A DNA stretch of 64,000 bases from Calothrix sp. PCC 6303 (GCF_000317435.1 NC_019751.1:1-64000); one strand, 5' to 3'; positions 37,193-46,630 are shown, counted from the stretch's first letter. The notes: generated from the letters alone by a model not told the origin. Numbers and translations: made by a program.

Positions 37193-39064
37193 TTACGTCC
37201 TCTGCCGCTGTTTCACCCGTTCAGCGCTACCCGTGGGAATGGAAGCAATGAGTTTTTGGGTATATTCTTGCTGGGGACGTAAATAAATATCTTCTGCTGT
37301 TCCCTGTTCGACGATTTTTCCCCGGTTCATAACGAGTATGCGATCGCTCATGAACTTAACGACGCTTAAATCATGGGAAATAAAGATATATGTTAAACCA
37401 AATTCGCTCTGTAATTCTTTTAACAGGTTCAAAACTTGGGCTTGAACTGACACATCCAAGGCAGAAACCGATTCATCACAAATAATAAATTTGGGATTTA
37501 ATGCCAAAGCACGGGCAATACATACCCGTTGTCGCTGTCCTCCCGAAAATTGATGGGGATACCTACCCATCGCATCTGCACTCAATCCCACCCTCTCTAA
37601 GAGATATGCAGCCCGTTCTCGACGCTCTTTTAAGGTTTTACCTATGGAGTGAATTAACAAGGGTTCCATGACAGCATCCCCTACTTTCATGCGGGGATCT
37701 AAAGCACTAAAAGGATTTTGAAAGACGATTTGCATTTGTCGTCGCAATGTCTGTAATTCTTTACCTTTTAAATCGGTAATATCTCTACCTTCAAACAGAA
37801 TCTCCCCACTCATGGGTTCAATTAACCTGAGTAAGGTTCTGCCCAAGGTGGTTTTACCGCACCCAGATTCACCCACCAATCCTAATGTTTCCCCTAATTT
37901 CACTTCAAAGTTGACATTATCCACCGCCATGTGGTGCCGCTTGGTGGCACCAAATACCCCTTTCACAGGAAAACCCACCTTTAAATTCCGCACTTGGAGT
38001 AAAGGCTGTTGCTTTTCTAAATTTGATAATCGGTGAATTATATCTTCCCGACTAATTTCTATAGGTGTATTAGGGGTTTTGGCTTGAATTAGAATTTCTC
38101 CCGTTTCTGTTTCCCTCGTACTCATATAATCGGAAACGGTGAGTAATTTTTGGGGTCTACTATTTAGTGATGGACGGCAAGCTACTAAACCTTTAGTATA
38201 AGGATGCTCAGGAGCAGAGAAAATTTGTCCAGAGTCGCCAGATTCAACAATTTTTCCTTTATACATTACCGCTACTTGGTCGGCAATCTCGGAAATTAAG
38301 CCCAAGTCATGGGTAATAAAAATTAACGCCATTTGCCGACGCACTTGTAATTCTCGCAGCAACTCAATAATTGTTGCTTGCACTGTCACATCCAAAGCAG
38401 TAGTGGGTTCATCGGCAATCAACAGCAAAGGGTTACAAGAAATTGCCATAGCAATCATTACCCGTTGCAACTGCCCCCCTGAAAGTTGATGGGGATAGCG
38501 TTCGAGGATATTATTTTTATGCTGGTTGACTAATTCTGTTAAATCGTGGGGTGTTACAGATGTACCTGTTTGCTTTGCCGTTTCTAAATACTGTTCCCGC
38601 AATACCTCATCACTAGGTAAAAGCTTAACTTCTTGCAGTCCTGCGATCGCTTTTTGCTTTGCTTCGGCTTTGGAGATGTTTTGATGTCTTAAAATAGCTT
38701 CGGTAAGTTGGAACCCAATGGTAAATACAGGATTTAGGGAAGTCATGGGTTCTTGAAAAATCATCGCTATATCTCCACCTCGATATAACTGCATTTCTTG
38801 AGGTGATGATTGTACCAAATCTATCGGTTTAGCATTGGGTTGAGGACTAAATAAAATTTCCCCACCACTGATTTTTCCTGGACTTTGCACCAAACCCATG
38901 ACAGCTAAGGATGTGACTGATTTACCACTTCCTGATTCCCCCACAATCCCGATGGTTTCACCTCGACGCAGTTGAAATGAGATGCCATCTACAGCTTTGG
39001 TACTTTTGCCGTCCCCTGAAAACTCAACTTGTAAATTACGAACATCTAGGATTATGTCTGTCAT
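37193..39064 (-). CDS. Double ATP-binding subunit of a peptide/nickel-type ABC importer
   Basis: A 623-residue fusion of two ABC ATPases of the DppD/DppF type. The first half has Walker [12 protein letters not shown], signature [13 protein letters not shown] and Walker [14 protein letters not shown]; the second has [26 protein letters not shown] and [13 protein letters not shown]. Both H-loops ([16 protein letters not shown]) are present. Such fusions (GsiA/YejF-like) energise import of oligopeptides, glutathione or similar solutes. No permease or binding protein gene lies nearby, so partners are encoded elsewhere. Length is typical for the fused form. Confidence 0.94.
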   Translation of the reverse strand: MTDIILDVRNLQVEFSGDGKSTKAVDGISFQLRRGETIGIVGESGSGKSVTSLAVMGLVQSPGKISGGEILFSPQPNAKPIDLVQSSPQEMQLYRGGDIAMIFQEPMTSLNPVFTIGFQLTEAILRHQNISKAEAKQKAIAGLQEVKLLPSDEVLREQYLETAKQTGTSVTPHDLTELVNQHKNNILERYPHQLSGGQLQRVMIAMAISCNPLLLIADEPTTALDVTVQATIIELLRELQVRRQMALIFITHDLGLISEIADQVAVMYKGKIVESGDSGQIFSAPEHPYTKGLVACRPSLNSRPQKLLTVSDYMSTRETETGEILIQAKTPNTPIEISREDIIHRLSNLEKQQPLLQVRNLKVGFPVKGVFGATKRHHMAVDNVNFEVKLGETLGLVGESGCGKTTLGRTLLRLIEPMSGEILFEGRDITDLKGKELQTLRRQMQIVFQNPFSALDPRMKVGDAVMEPLLIHSIGKTLKERRERAAYLLERVGLSADAMGRYPHQFSGGQRQRVCIARALALNPKFIICDESVSALDVSVQAQVLNLLKELQSEFGLTYIFISHDLSVVKFMSDRILVMNRGKIVEQGTAEDIYLRPQQEYTQKLIASIPTGSAERVKQRQRT

Positions 39065-39136
39065 GGAGTTCGATATAAATTTTTACGTTGACAATTAACT
39101 GAATTTTAACAATACCCTAAATAATGTATAAAAAAG

Positions 39137-39202
39137 ACCCGATTGTCAAAGAGAGCCTGCCGTGGAACGACATGACTTCCTTTGACTTCCTCAAAATCGG
39201 GT
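39137..39202. other. Nested inverted repeats, possible structured RNA or terminator
   Basis: ACCCGATT (39137-39144) and AATCGGGT (39195-39202) form an outer stem; directly inside, GTCAAAG (39145-39151) pairs with CTTTGAC (39180-39186), leaving an 8-base bulge on one side and a loop of 28 bases. It lies between two minus-strand genes. On the minus strand TTTTT follows the outer arm, so it can serve as a terminator for the DUF3365 gene. Confidence 0.5.
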
Positions 39203-39230
39203 GACGAAAAGTTAATTTTGCTTGAGATTT

Positions 39231-40130
39231 TCAAGTACTTGTGCGTTTCAACCGCTTCATTGCCATTTCTAAGCTATATTGCATCCGTTTAAATGCTTTC
39301 GCTAGGTTGCCAATTTCATCATTAGTTAGCTGTTCAAATTCAACTTCCATATGTCCTGTACTGACTTCCTCAGCAACACGGGTGATTTTTTTGAGGGGGA
39401 CAATTACTTGGTAATTTAAAAAGACATTCACCAAGAAAATTACTAAAACAAAAATCGCCGAAACAATCCCCAAAATTACTAAAGAAGACTGATTTGCCTT
39501 ATTTATCACCTGACTAGCGGGAACTGAGATGATTTGAGCGCCAACTATTTCATTTAACTGCCAATTAAATCCATTCGCCGTACCATATCTGTCAAGCATA
39601 CTCTTTGGTGCTGCCTCCGGTGTGCTGTGACATTCCAAACAGCTAGCTTCGGTAACAGCAAGGGGACGAGCAACGTAAAATATATCACCTCCAGAAGTTG
39701 AGCGGAAGCCGCTATCTTCCTTCAATGTCTTATCTTTTCTAAATTTTTCTACAATAGTTGTTTCAAAGGGATCTGCTTTATCACGTAAATTCGTGGGATT
39801 AAGGGTTGCTTCCTTATAAAAAGATTCCTTATATTCAGGTTTTTTATTTCGCAAGATTTCAAAAACTTCCCTTGCAGAATAACCAGGAACACTTTGTGGC
39901 AAAAATTTAGTATCTAACTGAGCAATTAGTTCTGGATTTACTTGAGTACTGGTATATTTGCGAACTGAAGTCATGGTATCCATAAGCATGATTCCAGTTG
40001 CAGCAATATCATTTTTGGCATTATGCCTTAATAGGGAAGATAAGGCAAATCCGCTCAATCCCAATCCAAATACTAAAATGACTAGCAACAAAATTGTAAA
40101 TTTTTGTCTCAAACGCAGATTTTTTAACAT
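39231..40130 (-). CDS. DUF3365 (Tll0287-like) heme domain protein with HAMP domain
   Basis: A 299-residue membrane protein: one N-terminal helix (about 10-30), an extracytoplasmic DUF3365 domain with a c-type heme motif SCLECHSTPE (CxxCH), a second helix (LVILGIVSAIFVLVIFLVNV) and a HAMP domain (LKKITRVAEEVSTGHMEVEF). Tll0287 from Thermosynechococcus is a heme protein with the same fold, proposed as a redox or gas sensor. No kinase, cyclase or methyl-accepting output follows the HAMP, so it would have to act through a partner protein. Confidence 0.88.
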   Translation of the reverse strand: MLKNLRLRQKFTILLLVILVFGLGLSGFALSSLLRHNAKNDIAATGIMLMDTMTSVRKYTSTQVNPELIAQLDTKFLPQSVPGYSAREVFEILRNKKPEYKESFYKEATLNPTNLRDKADPFETTIVEKFRKDKTLKEDSGFRSTSGGDIFYVARPLAVTEASCLECHSTPEAAPKSMLDRYGTANGFNWQLNEIVGAQIISVPASQVINKANQSSLVILGIVSAIFVLVIFLVNVFLNYQVIVPLKKITRVAEEVSTGHMEVEFEQLTNDEIGNLAKAFKRMQYSLEMAMKRLKRTST

Positions 40131-40563
40131 ATATCTTTACCCAGTTGCATCTGAAACAATCCAATCGTATCTGATTTTCGACAGGATCTTAGTTAGCTAC
40201 AAAACCGAATAACTTATTTACGGAATTGTTTTCATTATATTTGCAGAAAAAGCAGTAAAACGTAACTCTTCTTAATTATTCACTTAGTTAACTTGGTGTA
40301 TGGATAAATATGACATTGCGTAACTAAATTATCTGTCAACAAAGTGCCACAATAAATTTAGGGGTTTGGCGTAAAGGGAATCGTGGGATATCTTGAGCTT
40401 TCATGCTGGTATTTCAAAAGAATTAATTCCGTCTGGTTAGTGAATATAGCTTGCTGATTGCAAAGCGAGTATTCTGACTTAATTTCCAATTTATCATCTA
40501 TATATTTGAAAATAAATATATTGCTACTTACCAATATTTACTGATATTGCAGGTGAGTTCATA
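40131..40563. other. Divergent intergenic region
   Basis: About 430 AT-rich bases between divergent genes. No ORF, RNA or clear repeat was seen; promoters for both neighbours are expected here. Confidence 0.4.
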
Positions 40564-42450
40564 ATGGTATGGAATCCTGGAAAGCCTTTGTTTGGAGGTC
40601 GCTACATAATTGAAGCCAAGCTAGGGGAAGGAGGGGTAGGTATAACTTATTTGGCAAGAAATACCTTGAATCAGCCAAGGGTAATTAAAACCCTTAGGCA
40701 AGAAGTCCTCAACAACCGAGTTTGGAAATCGCGTCAAGAGAAATTACGGCAAGATTTTCGCCATGAAGCGGTGCGGTTAGCGGTTTGCCAACATCCCCAT
40801 ATTGTGAAAATCGAAAATATCTTTGATGAGGGAAATCTGCCCTGTATGGTGATGGAGTTCATTCAGGGGGAAGATTTAGGCGATCGCTTAAAACGCTCAG
40901 GTATACTTAAAGAAGCCGAAGCACTACTATACATCCGTCAAATTGGCGATGCATTGATGGTGATGCATTCTAAAGGCTTGCTGCATCGGGATATCAAACC
41001 CCGTAATATTATGCTTCGTATGGGGAAGCAGGAAGCTGTATTAATCGACTTTGGCATTGCTAGAGAATTTATACCCGACATTATTCAACGACATACAGTA
41101 TATCGAACACCGGGATTTGCCCCTCCAGAACAGTATCAACTGGAAGCACCTAGGGGTGAATATATTGATGTTTACGGATTAGCGGCTACTTTATATACTC
41201 TCCTAACCGGAGTAGTACCCACAAGTGCCGAAGAACGTATTCAAAATGTTGATTTACAACCACCAAAACAACTAAATCCCAACATTAGCGATCGCACAAA
41301 CCAAGCAATCCTTCAGGGAATGGCAATGCGATCGCAATATCGTCCCCAGTCAGTTCAGGACTGGTTAAATCTGTTTACTTTTGACAAAACTGAAAACTTA
41401 ACCCGAATACGGTTAAAAGGGAACAGGGAACAGGGAACAGGGAACAGGGAACAGGGAACAGGGAATTTAAATCCCTCTGGGAGAACAATAAAACCATTAA
41501 CTTCCTCCACCCAAACCACCACCTTTCAAGCAAACACCACAGCACCCCAAAGTTGGCAATGCGTACATACCATTAAAAGGCATGGGGGAATGGTTTATGC
41601 GATCGCATTCACTCCAGACGGGCAATATCTTGCCAGTGGCAGCAGCGATAATACAATCAAAATGTGGGAAACACGTACAGGAAAAATTCACCGTCGTCTA
41701 GGACGTTGGTTTTCTGGTCATTCAGATTCTGTATGGGATATCTGCTTTAGCCCTAAACAAAATATTCTCGCCAGTGCCAGCTACGATCGCACCATCAAAC
41801 TTTGGGAAACAACAGGTAAAAACAGTCACACACTGACGGGTCATGAAAACTGGGTTAACAGCGTTGCTTTCCATCCCAACGGCTTATTACTCGCTAGCAG
41901 TAGTAATGACTGCACAATTAAACTCTGGAAAACAACCACAGGCAAAGAAATTCAGACATTAGCAAGCCATACAGACTCTGTGCTATCTGTCAACTTTAGT
42001 CCAGATGGGCAATATCTCGTCAGTGGTAGTGCCGACAACACCATTAAAATCTGGGAAGTGAGTACAGGTAAAGAAATAATAACCCTCAAAAGTCACTCAT
42101 TTTTCGTCAACAGCGTCATTTTTCATCCTAACGGAAAAACCCTTGCCAGCGCCAGCAGCGATCGCACAATCAAATTGTGGCACGCTACCACAGGGAAATT
42201 AATTCGTACCTACAAAAACCACACCGACAGCGTTTCTTCCATCAGCTTTACCCCAAACGGACAAATCCTCGCTAGTGCCAGTTGGGATCACACCATCAAA
42301 CTGTGGCAAACCAACACAGGTAAAGAAATCGCCACCCTTACAGGACATTGTAATTACATTCGCGCGATCGCATTCAGTCCCGATGGCAAAACTTTAGTTA
42401 GTGCTAGTGATGACGAAACCATTAAAATTTGGGAAATCCAGCAGATTTGA
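40564..42450 (+). CDS. Ser/Thr protein kinase with seven WD40 repeats
   Basis: A 628-residue soluble kinase. The Hanks domain (about 13-270) has LGEGGVGITY, the catalytic HRDIKPRNIM (141-150) and DFGIA (162-166). A linker at 287-301 is written by a DNA heptamer repeat and reads as two copies of REQGTGN. From about 335 to the end are seven WD40 repeats, each closing with an IKLWE-type motif, enough for one beta-propeller that should bind partner proteins. Kinase-WD40 fusions are typical of complex cyanobacteria. No membrane segment is present. The substrate is unknown. Confidence 0.93.
   Translation: MVWNPGKPLFGGRYIIEAKLGEGGVGITYLARNTLNQPRVIKTLRQEVLNNRVWKSRQEKLRQDFRHEAVRLAVCQHPHIVKIENIFDEGNLPCMVMEFIQGEDLGDRLKRSGILKEAEALLYIRQIGDALMVMHSKGLLHRDIKPRNIMLRMGKQEAVLIDFGIAREFIPDIIQRHTVYRTPGFAPPEQYQLEAPRGEYIDVYGLAATLYTLLTGVVPTSAEERIQNVDLQPPKQLNPNISDRTNQAILQGMAMRSQYRPQSVQDWLNLFTFDKTENLTRIRLKGNREQGTGNREQGTGNLNPSGRTIKPLTSSTQTTTFQANTTAPQSWQCVHTIKRHGGMVYAIAFTPDGQYLASGSSDNTIKMWETRTGKIHRRLGRWFSGHSDSVWDICFSPKQNILASASYDRTIKLWETTGKNSHTLTGHENWVNSVAFHPNGLLLASSSNDCTIKLWKTTTGKEIQTLASHTDSVLSVNFSPDGQYLVSGSADNTIKIWEVSTGKEIITLKSHSFFVNSVIFHPNGKTLASASSDRTIKLWHATTGKLIRTYKNHTDSVSSISFTPNGQILASASWDHTIKLWQTNTGKEIATLTGHCNYIRAIAFSPDGKTLVSASDDETIKIWEIQQI
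41419..41465 (+). repeat. Heptanucleotide tandem repeat inside the kinase-WD40 gene
   Basis: Six perfect copies of GGGAACA plus a five-base partial lie inside the coding region, between kinase and propeller. Three copies make 21 bases, or seven codons, giving the peptide period NREQGTG. Any gain or loss not in threes would shift the frame. Confidence 0.95.
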
Positions 42451-42460
42451 TGACATATAG

Positions 42461-42690
42461 ATATAGGTTCTATTTCATCAAGCATTTGGGATTCAACATC
42501 ATAATTTTAGTACTTACGCAACTGGCACGTGTTTTCTCGTAGGGTGTGTGACACTTAGATAAATTTAAAACGAAAAATAAGGCTTTTGGTGTCACGCACC
42601 AACCTTCCCATTGTGACAATCGCGTAATTTTTAATATGGGATATATAGGTTCTATTTCATCACGCATCAGCATTTGGGATTCAACGTCAT
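42461..42690. repeat. Duplicated 40-bp flanks around a MITE-like repeat, copy 2
   Basis: ATATAGGTTCTATTTCATCA and CATTTGGGATTCAAC occur at 42461-42501 and again, slightly altered, at 42643-42690. Between them lies an element with ACTTACGCAACTGGCAC, CGTAGGGTGTGTGACACTTA and a right end with TGTGACAATCGCGTAA. The core is the inverted counterpart of the repeat at 23705-23810. Confidence 0.7.
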
Positions 42691-42693
42691 TAT

Positions 42694-42894
42694 TTAAGCA
42701 GAAGTTCTGTTAACTCCACAAACAAGACGAAAACCCAGATCGTAGTAAATTAACACGCGTTCTGCTTTACTATCAATAAAACGGTGTGCAGAACGGCAGC
42801 TACCAGGAATAAAGTACCATGAACCACCTCGTAGTATATAATACTGGCTATCATTATTGATATATGCGCTACCATGACATGGTAGGGCAGACAA
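42694..42894 (-). pseudogene. C-terminal remnant of a formylglycine-generating-enzyme-like (SUMF1) protein
   Basis: A frame of 66 codons whose residues 8-61 match the C-terminal core of FGE-sulfatase/SUMF1 proteins: GSAYINNDSQYYILRGGSW, CRSAHR and YYDLGFRLVC. The full domain is about 250 residues, so only the last fifth remains. Sequence upstream on the minus strand does not continue the homology and soon meets the IS4-type element. In cyanobacteria such domains are often attached to, or encoded beside, Ser/Thr kinases, which agrees with the neighbouring kinase gene. Confidence 0.75.
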
Positions 42895-42947
42895 CCGTAT
42901 GCCCTTCTAATTGGTAAAATCATTCCTATAAATCACCTAAGCCCTCA

Positions 42948-44569
42948 GGCTGAAGCCCTACGGTGTACACACAAGTAGACCCAGAGCAAGTTTCCAGCCG
43001 AAAAAGGTGGATTCAAACTGGTAAAGTCCGCGAGCCAAAGTAGTAATTCCAGGAGGTTTCTGAGAACTGTAACCAGACCAACCACCAAGTCGAGCAATAA
43101 TCCAAGTTGCCCAAGGCAAAGAATTGGGAGGATAAGGATTTTTTTGTTTTTGGGTTTTGCCCTCTAAAGTTGGTGCAATAGTAGACAAGCACTGTTGTTG
43201 TTGCTCACAAAAAGCTAGTTTGGCGGGTAATTGAGGATTATCTCGTCCAATAATCAATTGCAGAATTCTCACGGCAAGTGATAATGCCAATACAGTTAAT
43301 CGTTGAATGGCAGCAACTGATTCTAATTGTGTTGCTTCAATATTTAATCCAGCAGTTTTGAGGGTGGCAAACAGTTGTTCAATCCGCCAGCGCCATCTGT
43401 ACCACTGAATAACTTGTAATGCTTGTTCTAAGCAAACCACACGGTGAGTTGTTAATAATCGCCAGTGAATCGGTTCTTGTCCCGCAGGTGGATTGATTTC
43501 AAGAGCTTCGACTGCCTACAGTGTCACGCTTTCTGGATAATCACGGACATTCAATTTATCTGGACGTTGAATTTTCACCATTGCACGGCGAACGATTAAA
43601 AATGCTTCCCTTGCGATTCGACCTATACGTGGTTCGGCAGGTACATCAACAGTATAAGTACCCTCACATGGTTGTTTATTTAAGTAACTATAAAATGATT
43701 CAGGCTTTCCAAATAATCTACGGTCTTGGCGAGACCTGACCAATATATGATTATATGGATTGGCGACAGTCGCAAATTCCTCAAATATATCGCTTTCTCG
43801 ATCTCCGATGTGAGTTACCATTATCGCGTCACCGCACTTTAAACATCGTTCGCTTTGTTGTGCCGATGCTAACCACTTATAAGATTCTTTATCCTCGATT
43901 GGTAACTTTTGATAATTGCGTTCTTGCTTTGAGGCATGATCAATAGCTCGACTCCAAAGTTGTACCGTGCTTAATCCTAGCGGAAAGCCATTTTCTGCGT
44001 CTAATACTAGTGTTGGATGAATAAAAAATCCCACATCTGTGTTGTTGCCGACAACACCTAGCCCTTCAAGTTTTAACCTGCCTGCATGAGATTGTAAGTT
44101 GACTTCGCTACTATCACTTACGGCTAACACATGCTTACCTTCGACTTGCTTCGAGCAATCATCCGAGATGCTGCGTATGAGTTCAGATACTGTCACGCTC
44201 GAATTCTCCAAAAAACGGTAATATCCTACTTGTTCAGCCCTATTTGTACTTATTTGTCGAATGTTGACAGATTGGTGCTGCTGCATTGCCCAGTACAATG
44301 CAGCCCCCTTTTTTGCAGCCGTTTGTCTCCAAATGCGGCTGCCTCAATTTGTTCGGCGTGAACAAGTATAGGATTATTCACCGTTTATAATTACCCAAAA
44401 CTTTCTCAACTAGTTTACTTTTAATCGGAGTAAAATTTCTTTTTAAGGCTGCGGAAACTAAAGAAACGTCCGAGGTCGAAAAATCCTTCTCCTGCAACCG
44501 CTGCCTCCCGATGACCTCAAGCAGTATTCAGTTTATTTTGACTTGTGTGTACACCGTAGGGCTGAAGCC
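42948..44569 (-). mobile_element. IS4-type insertion sequence with 10-bp target duplication
   Basis: The element is 42958-44559 (1602 bp), with perfect 19-bp inverted repeats CTACGGTGTACACACAAGT (42958-42976; inverted at 44541-44559). GGCTGAAGCC flanks it on both sides (42948-42957, 44560-44569), a 10-bp target duplication. The target is itself part of a palindromic repeat (CCCT..GGCTGAAGCC..AGGG). The transposase is broken by an in-frame stop and a frameshift, so this copy is probably immobile unless helped in trans. Confidence 0.92.
42958..44381 (-). pseudogene. Broken IS4-family (Tn5-like) transposase
   Basis: The pieces read as one transposase: GTG 44381 opens NNPILVHAEQIEAAAFGDKR, a minus-one shift at the A6G5 run near 44309-44319 leads into ALYWAMQQHQSVNIRQIST and most of the catalytic domain, an in-frame TAG at 43516-43518 interrupts after PESVTL, and the same frame continues AVEALEINPPAGQEPIHWRL to the end. 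The IS4 signature YRWRWRIEQLFATLK (Y-x2-R-x3-E-x6-K) is in the last part; DSSE and GDRESD supply the other acids. The final stop codon is made by the first three bases of the inverted repeat. Confidence 0.88.
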
Positions 44570-44811
44570 TAGGGCTATAGGTACAAAGCCCACCTCCGTG
44601 GGCTAATAAATCGTTTTTCACAATCTCTCGTACACCAGGGAAACCTAGTTTCTGCGGGTTAAATACAATAATCTTTCTTCTTCTGACTGAACAAACCGGG
44701 TTTCTGTCGTCCCTTTTTCCTCTCCCCTATTCACCCCTTAGATAGAAATGTAATTACCCAAAAATTGCCAAAATCAATTACGGCAATCATTATTTTCACA
44801 ACTAAATCACT
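44570..44811. other. Intergenic remnant with an AGCCCAC/GTGGGCT palindrome
   Basis: After the IS the interrupted palindromic repeat resumes (TAGGGCTATAGG), followed at 44587-44604 by a perfect 7-bp hairpin AGCCCAC-CTCC-GTGGGCT, a REP-like cyanobacterial repeat. No gene. Confidence 0.6.
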
Positions 44812-45696
44812 ATGGGCTTTGGTATTGGTGACATCTTCTGGATTTTCCTTCTACTTTCTTCCGTTCAACCTATATGGCAGCGTCGCCAAGTCGAATATCG
44901 CCGCTTACGTGCTCTTCAACAATTTCAACAGGAACGTAAAAGCCGAGTAATTCTACTTATTCACCGCCAAGAGTCCATCAGTCTATTAGGTATTCCCATC
45001 TCGCGCTACATCACGATTGAGGACTCGGAACAAATTTTGCGGGCAATTCGCCTTACACCCCCTGACGTTCCCATCGACTTAATTCTTCACACACCTGGTG
45101 GTTTGGTACTTGCTACTGAACAAATTGCTAGGGCATTAATTCGTCACCCTTCAAAAGTGACTGTTTATGTCCCCCACTACGCCATGAGTGGCGGTACGAT
45201 GCTGGCATTAGCATCTGACGAAATTATTATGGATGCTAATGCTGTACTTGGTCCAGTTGATCCCCAATTAGGCAATTTTCCCGCTGCTAGCTTAGTTAAA
45301 GTAGTGGAAGATAAACCCATCAGCGAAATTGACGATCAAACGCTAATTATGGCTGATATTTCCCGCAAAGCAATTCAACAAGTGCAGCGCTTTGTCCGTA
45401 CCTTATTAAAAGACGATGTTCCTAGACAGAAAGTACAGCCGGAAAACATCGAAAGTATTATTGATGCTTTAACTACTGGACGTGTTACCCACGACTACCC
45501 AATTACCGTTGAAGAAGCATCAGAAATGGGATTACCCATCACTGTCGGGCTTCCCCTTTCAATTTACGGATTAATGGACTTATATCCTCAACCCCAAGGT
45601 GGTAGACCTAGTGTTCAGTATATTCCCATGCCCTATGATAACCGTCCAATGATGCCCGCTCCGAAAGGTAGACCTATGGAAGAATTAGAGCGGTAG
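44812..45696 (+). CDS. Membrane-anchored Clp-fold serine protease (SDH family, PF01972)
   Basis: A 294-residue protein starting with a hydrophobic segment (MGFGIGDIFWIFLLLSSVQP) and a basic coiled stretch, then a ClpP/crotonase-like fold: DLILHTPGGLVLATEQIARAL, VYVPHYAMSGGTMLALASDE with the probable nucleophile serine, and ILGPVDPQ-type AVLGPVDPQLG. The family is annotated as serine dehydrogenase proteinase (SDH_sah) and relates to signal-peptide-peptidase-like enzymes. It probably acts in membrane protein quality control. It ends in a strong terminator. Confidence 0.9.
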   Translation: MGFGIGDIFWIFLLLSSVQPIWQRRQVEYRRLRALQQFQQERKSRVILLIHRQESISLLGIPISRYITIEDSEQILRAIRLTPPDVPIDLILHTPGGLVLATEQIARALIRHPSKVTVYVPHYAMSGGTMLALASDEIIMDANAVLGPVDPQLGNFPAASLVKVVEDKPISEIDDQTLIMADISRKAIQQVQRFVRTLLKDDVPRQKVQPENIESIIDALTTGRVTHDYPITVEEASEMGLPITVGLPLSIYGLMDLYPQPQGGRPSVQYIPMPYDNRPMMPAPKGRPMEELER

Positions 45697-45737
45697 TACT
45701 TACAGAACTGTTTGATTTTGATAGAAATACAATGATA

Positions 45738-45766
45738 AAAGGGGTGAAGAATCTATTCACCCCTTT
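45738..45766 (+). terminator. Terminator after the Clp-fold protease gene
   Basis: AAAGGGGTGAA (45738-45748) pairs perfectly with TTCACCCCTTT (45756-45766), loop of 7 bases. It lies 42 bases after the stop. Confidence 0.8.
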
Positions 45767-45889
45767 ATAGTTTGAGAGTTTGAGAGTTTGTGCGATCGCT
45801 TAATCCCTTAACTTCAACATCTATGATTTTGTACAGATGTTTGTATACCCTAAGCTTCTATTGCAGCTAACAGCCATTTTCAAACTTTC

Positions 45890-46630
45890 CTACTTAGCCG
45901 CTGGTTTTGTTGGAGTTGAAGTTGGAGTTGGTGTTGCTGTTGGAGCCGCTTCTGGAGTTGAAGTCTCTTCTGGAGACGGTGTTGCCGTGGGACTGGCTTC
46001 CGGTGCGGGTGTAATTGTGGTGACAGGAGTTGGCGTTACTGCTGGAGTTGGTTTAACTTTAGGCTTAGTGGTTCTCGAAGGCTTTGTGGATGGTGAAGGC
46101 TTAGTTGACGGCACTGCCGGAGTAGCACCAAGAATAACTTTAGCTTCTTGATCTAGCTTTTGTCGCACAGCCAAATCAGCAATTCCCGTCTCCGACAACT
46201 GAAATTTCTTTTGAAATTCCTTAATCATTGCCTCAGTTTGTTCGCCATAGAACCTGCTACGAGGTAAAGGAGACTTTGGTTTCATCACCACATTCAGATT
46301 CGCATTCAAAATCCGGACTATACCAGCAGCATAATTTTGAGTTTGGGGACCAGCAATCCCATCAACTGGTTTTAATCTATACCCAGTTTGAAATTCTTTA
46401 ACTGCTGCTTTAGCTTCTGTATCAGTTAGTGGATCGCCAGATACCTTAATTTTGTAACCAAGTCCCCGTAATACACTACGAAATTCTTGATTTGTATAAT
46501 TCCTTTGACGAACGGGATTAACATTACTATTTTGAGCAGTTGTATCAGATATGTTATAAGTAACAACGCCCACTGCAAGTAAACAAGCAGTAGCAAAATT
46601 AACTCCAGATCTAGTAAATCCACACCACAT
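45890..46630 (-). CDS. Exported peptidoglycan-binding protein with Thr/Pro-rich tail
   Basis: A 246-residue protein with an N-terminal hydrophobic signal (FATACLLAVGVVTYNI), then two PG_binding_1 repeats: one around 45-95 with LRGLGYKIKVSGDPLTDTEAKAAVKEFQ and VDGIAGPQT, one around 100-150 with SRFYGEQTEAMIKEFQKKF. The last 70 residues are a low-complexity tail of SP, TP and AP repeats, probably extended in the cell wall. It likely binds peptidoglycan without catalysis; no hydrolase domain is present. It is divergent from the unknown membrane protein that follows. Confidence 0.83.
   Translation of the reverse strand: MWCGFTRSGVNFATACLLAVGVVTYNISDTTAQNSNVNPVRQRNYTNQEFRSVLRGLGYKIKVSGDPLTDTEAKAAVKEFQTGYRLKPVDGIAGPQTQNYAAGIVRILNANLNVVMKPKSPLPRSRFYGEQTEAMIKEFQKKFQLSETGIADLAVRQKLDQEAKVILGATPAVPSTKPSPSTKPSRTTKPKVKPTPAVTPTPVTTITPAPEASPTATPSPEETSTPEAAPTATPTPTSTPTKPAAK

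Noticed and set aside
43516-43518. TAG in the IS4 transposase as a readthrough or recoded stop
   Set aside because: No structure or recoding context is apparent, and the gene has a second lesion, so simple decay is the better explanation.
45837-46151. 104-codon plus-strand ORF of repeated VGVGV/GVTAGVG residues
   Set aside because: It is the complement of the Thr/Pro repeat tail of the peptidoglycan-binding protein; the pattern arises from the repeat, not from coding.
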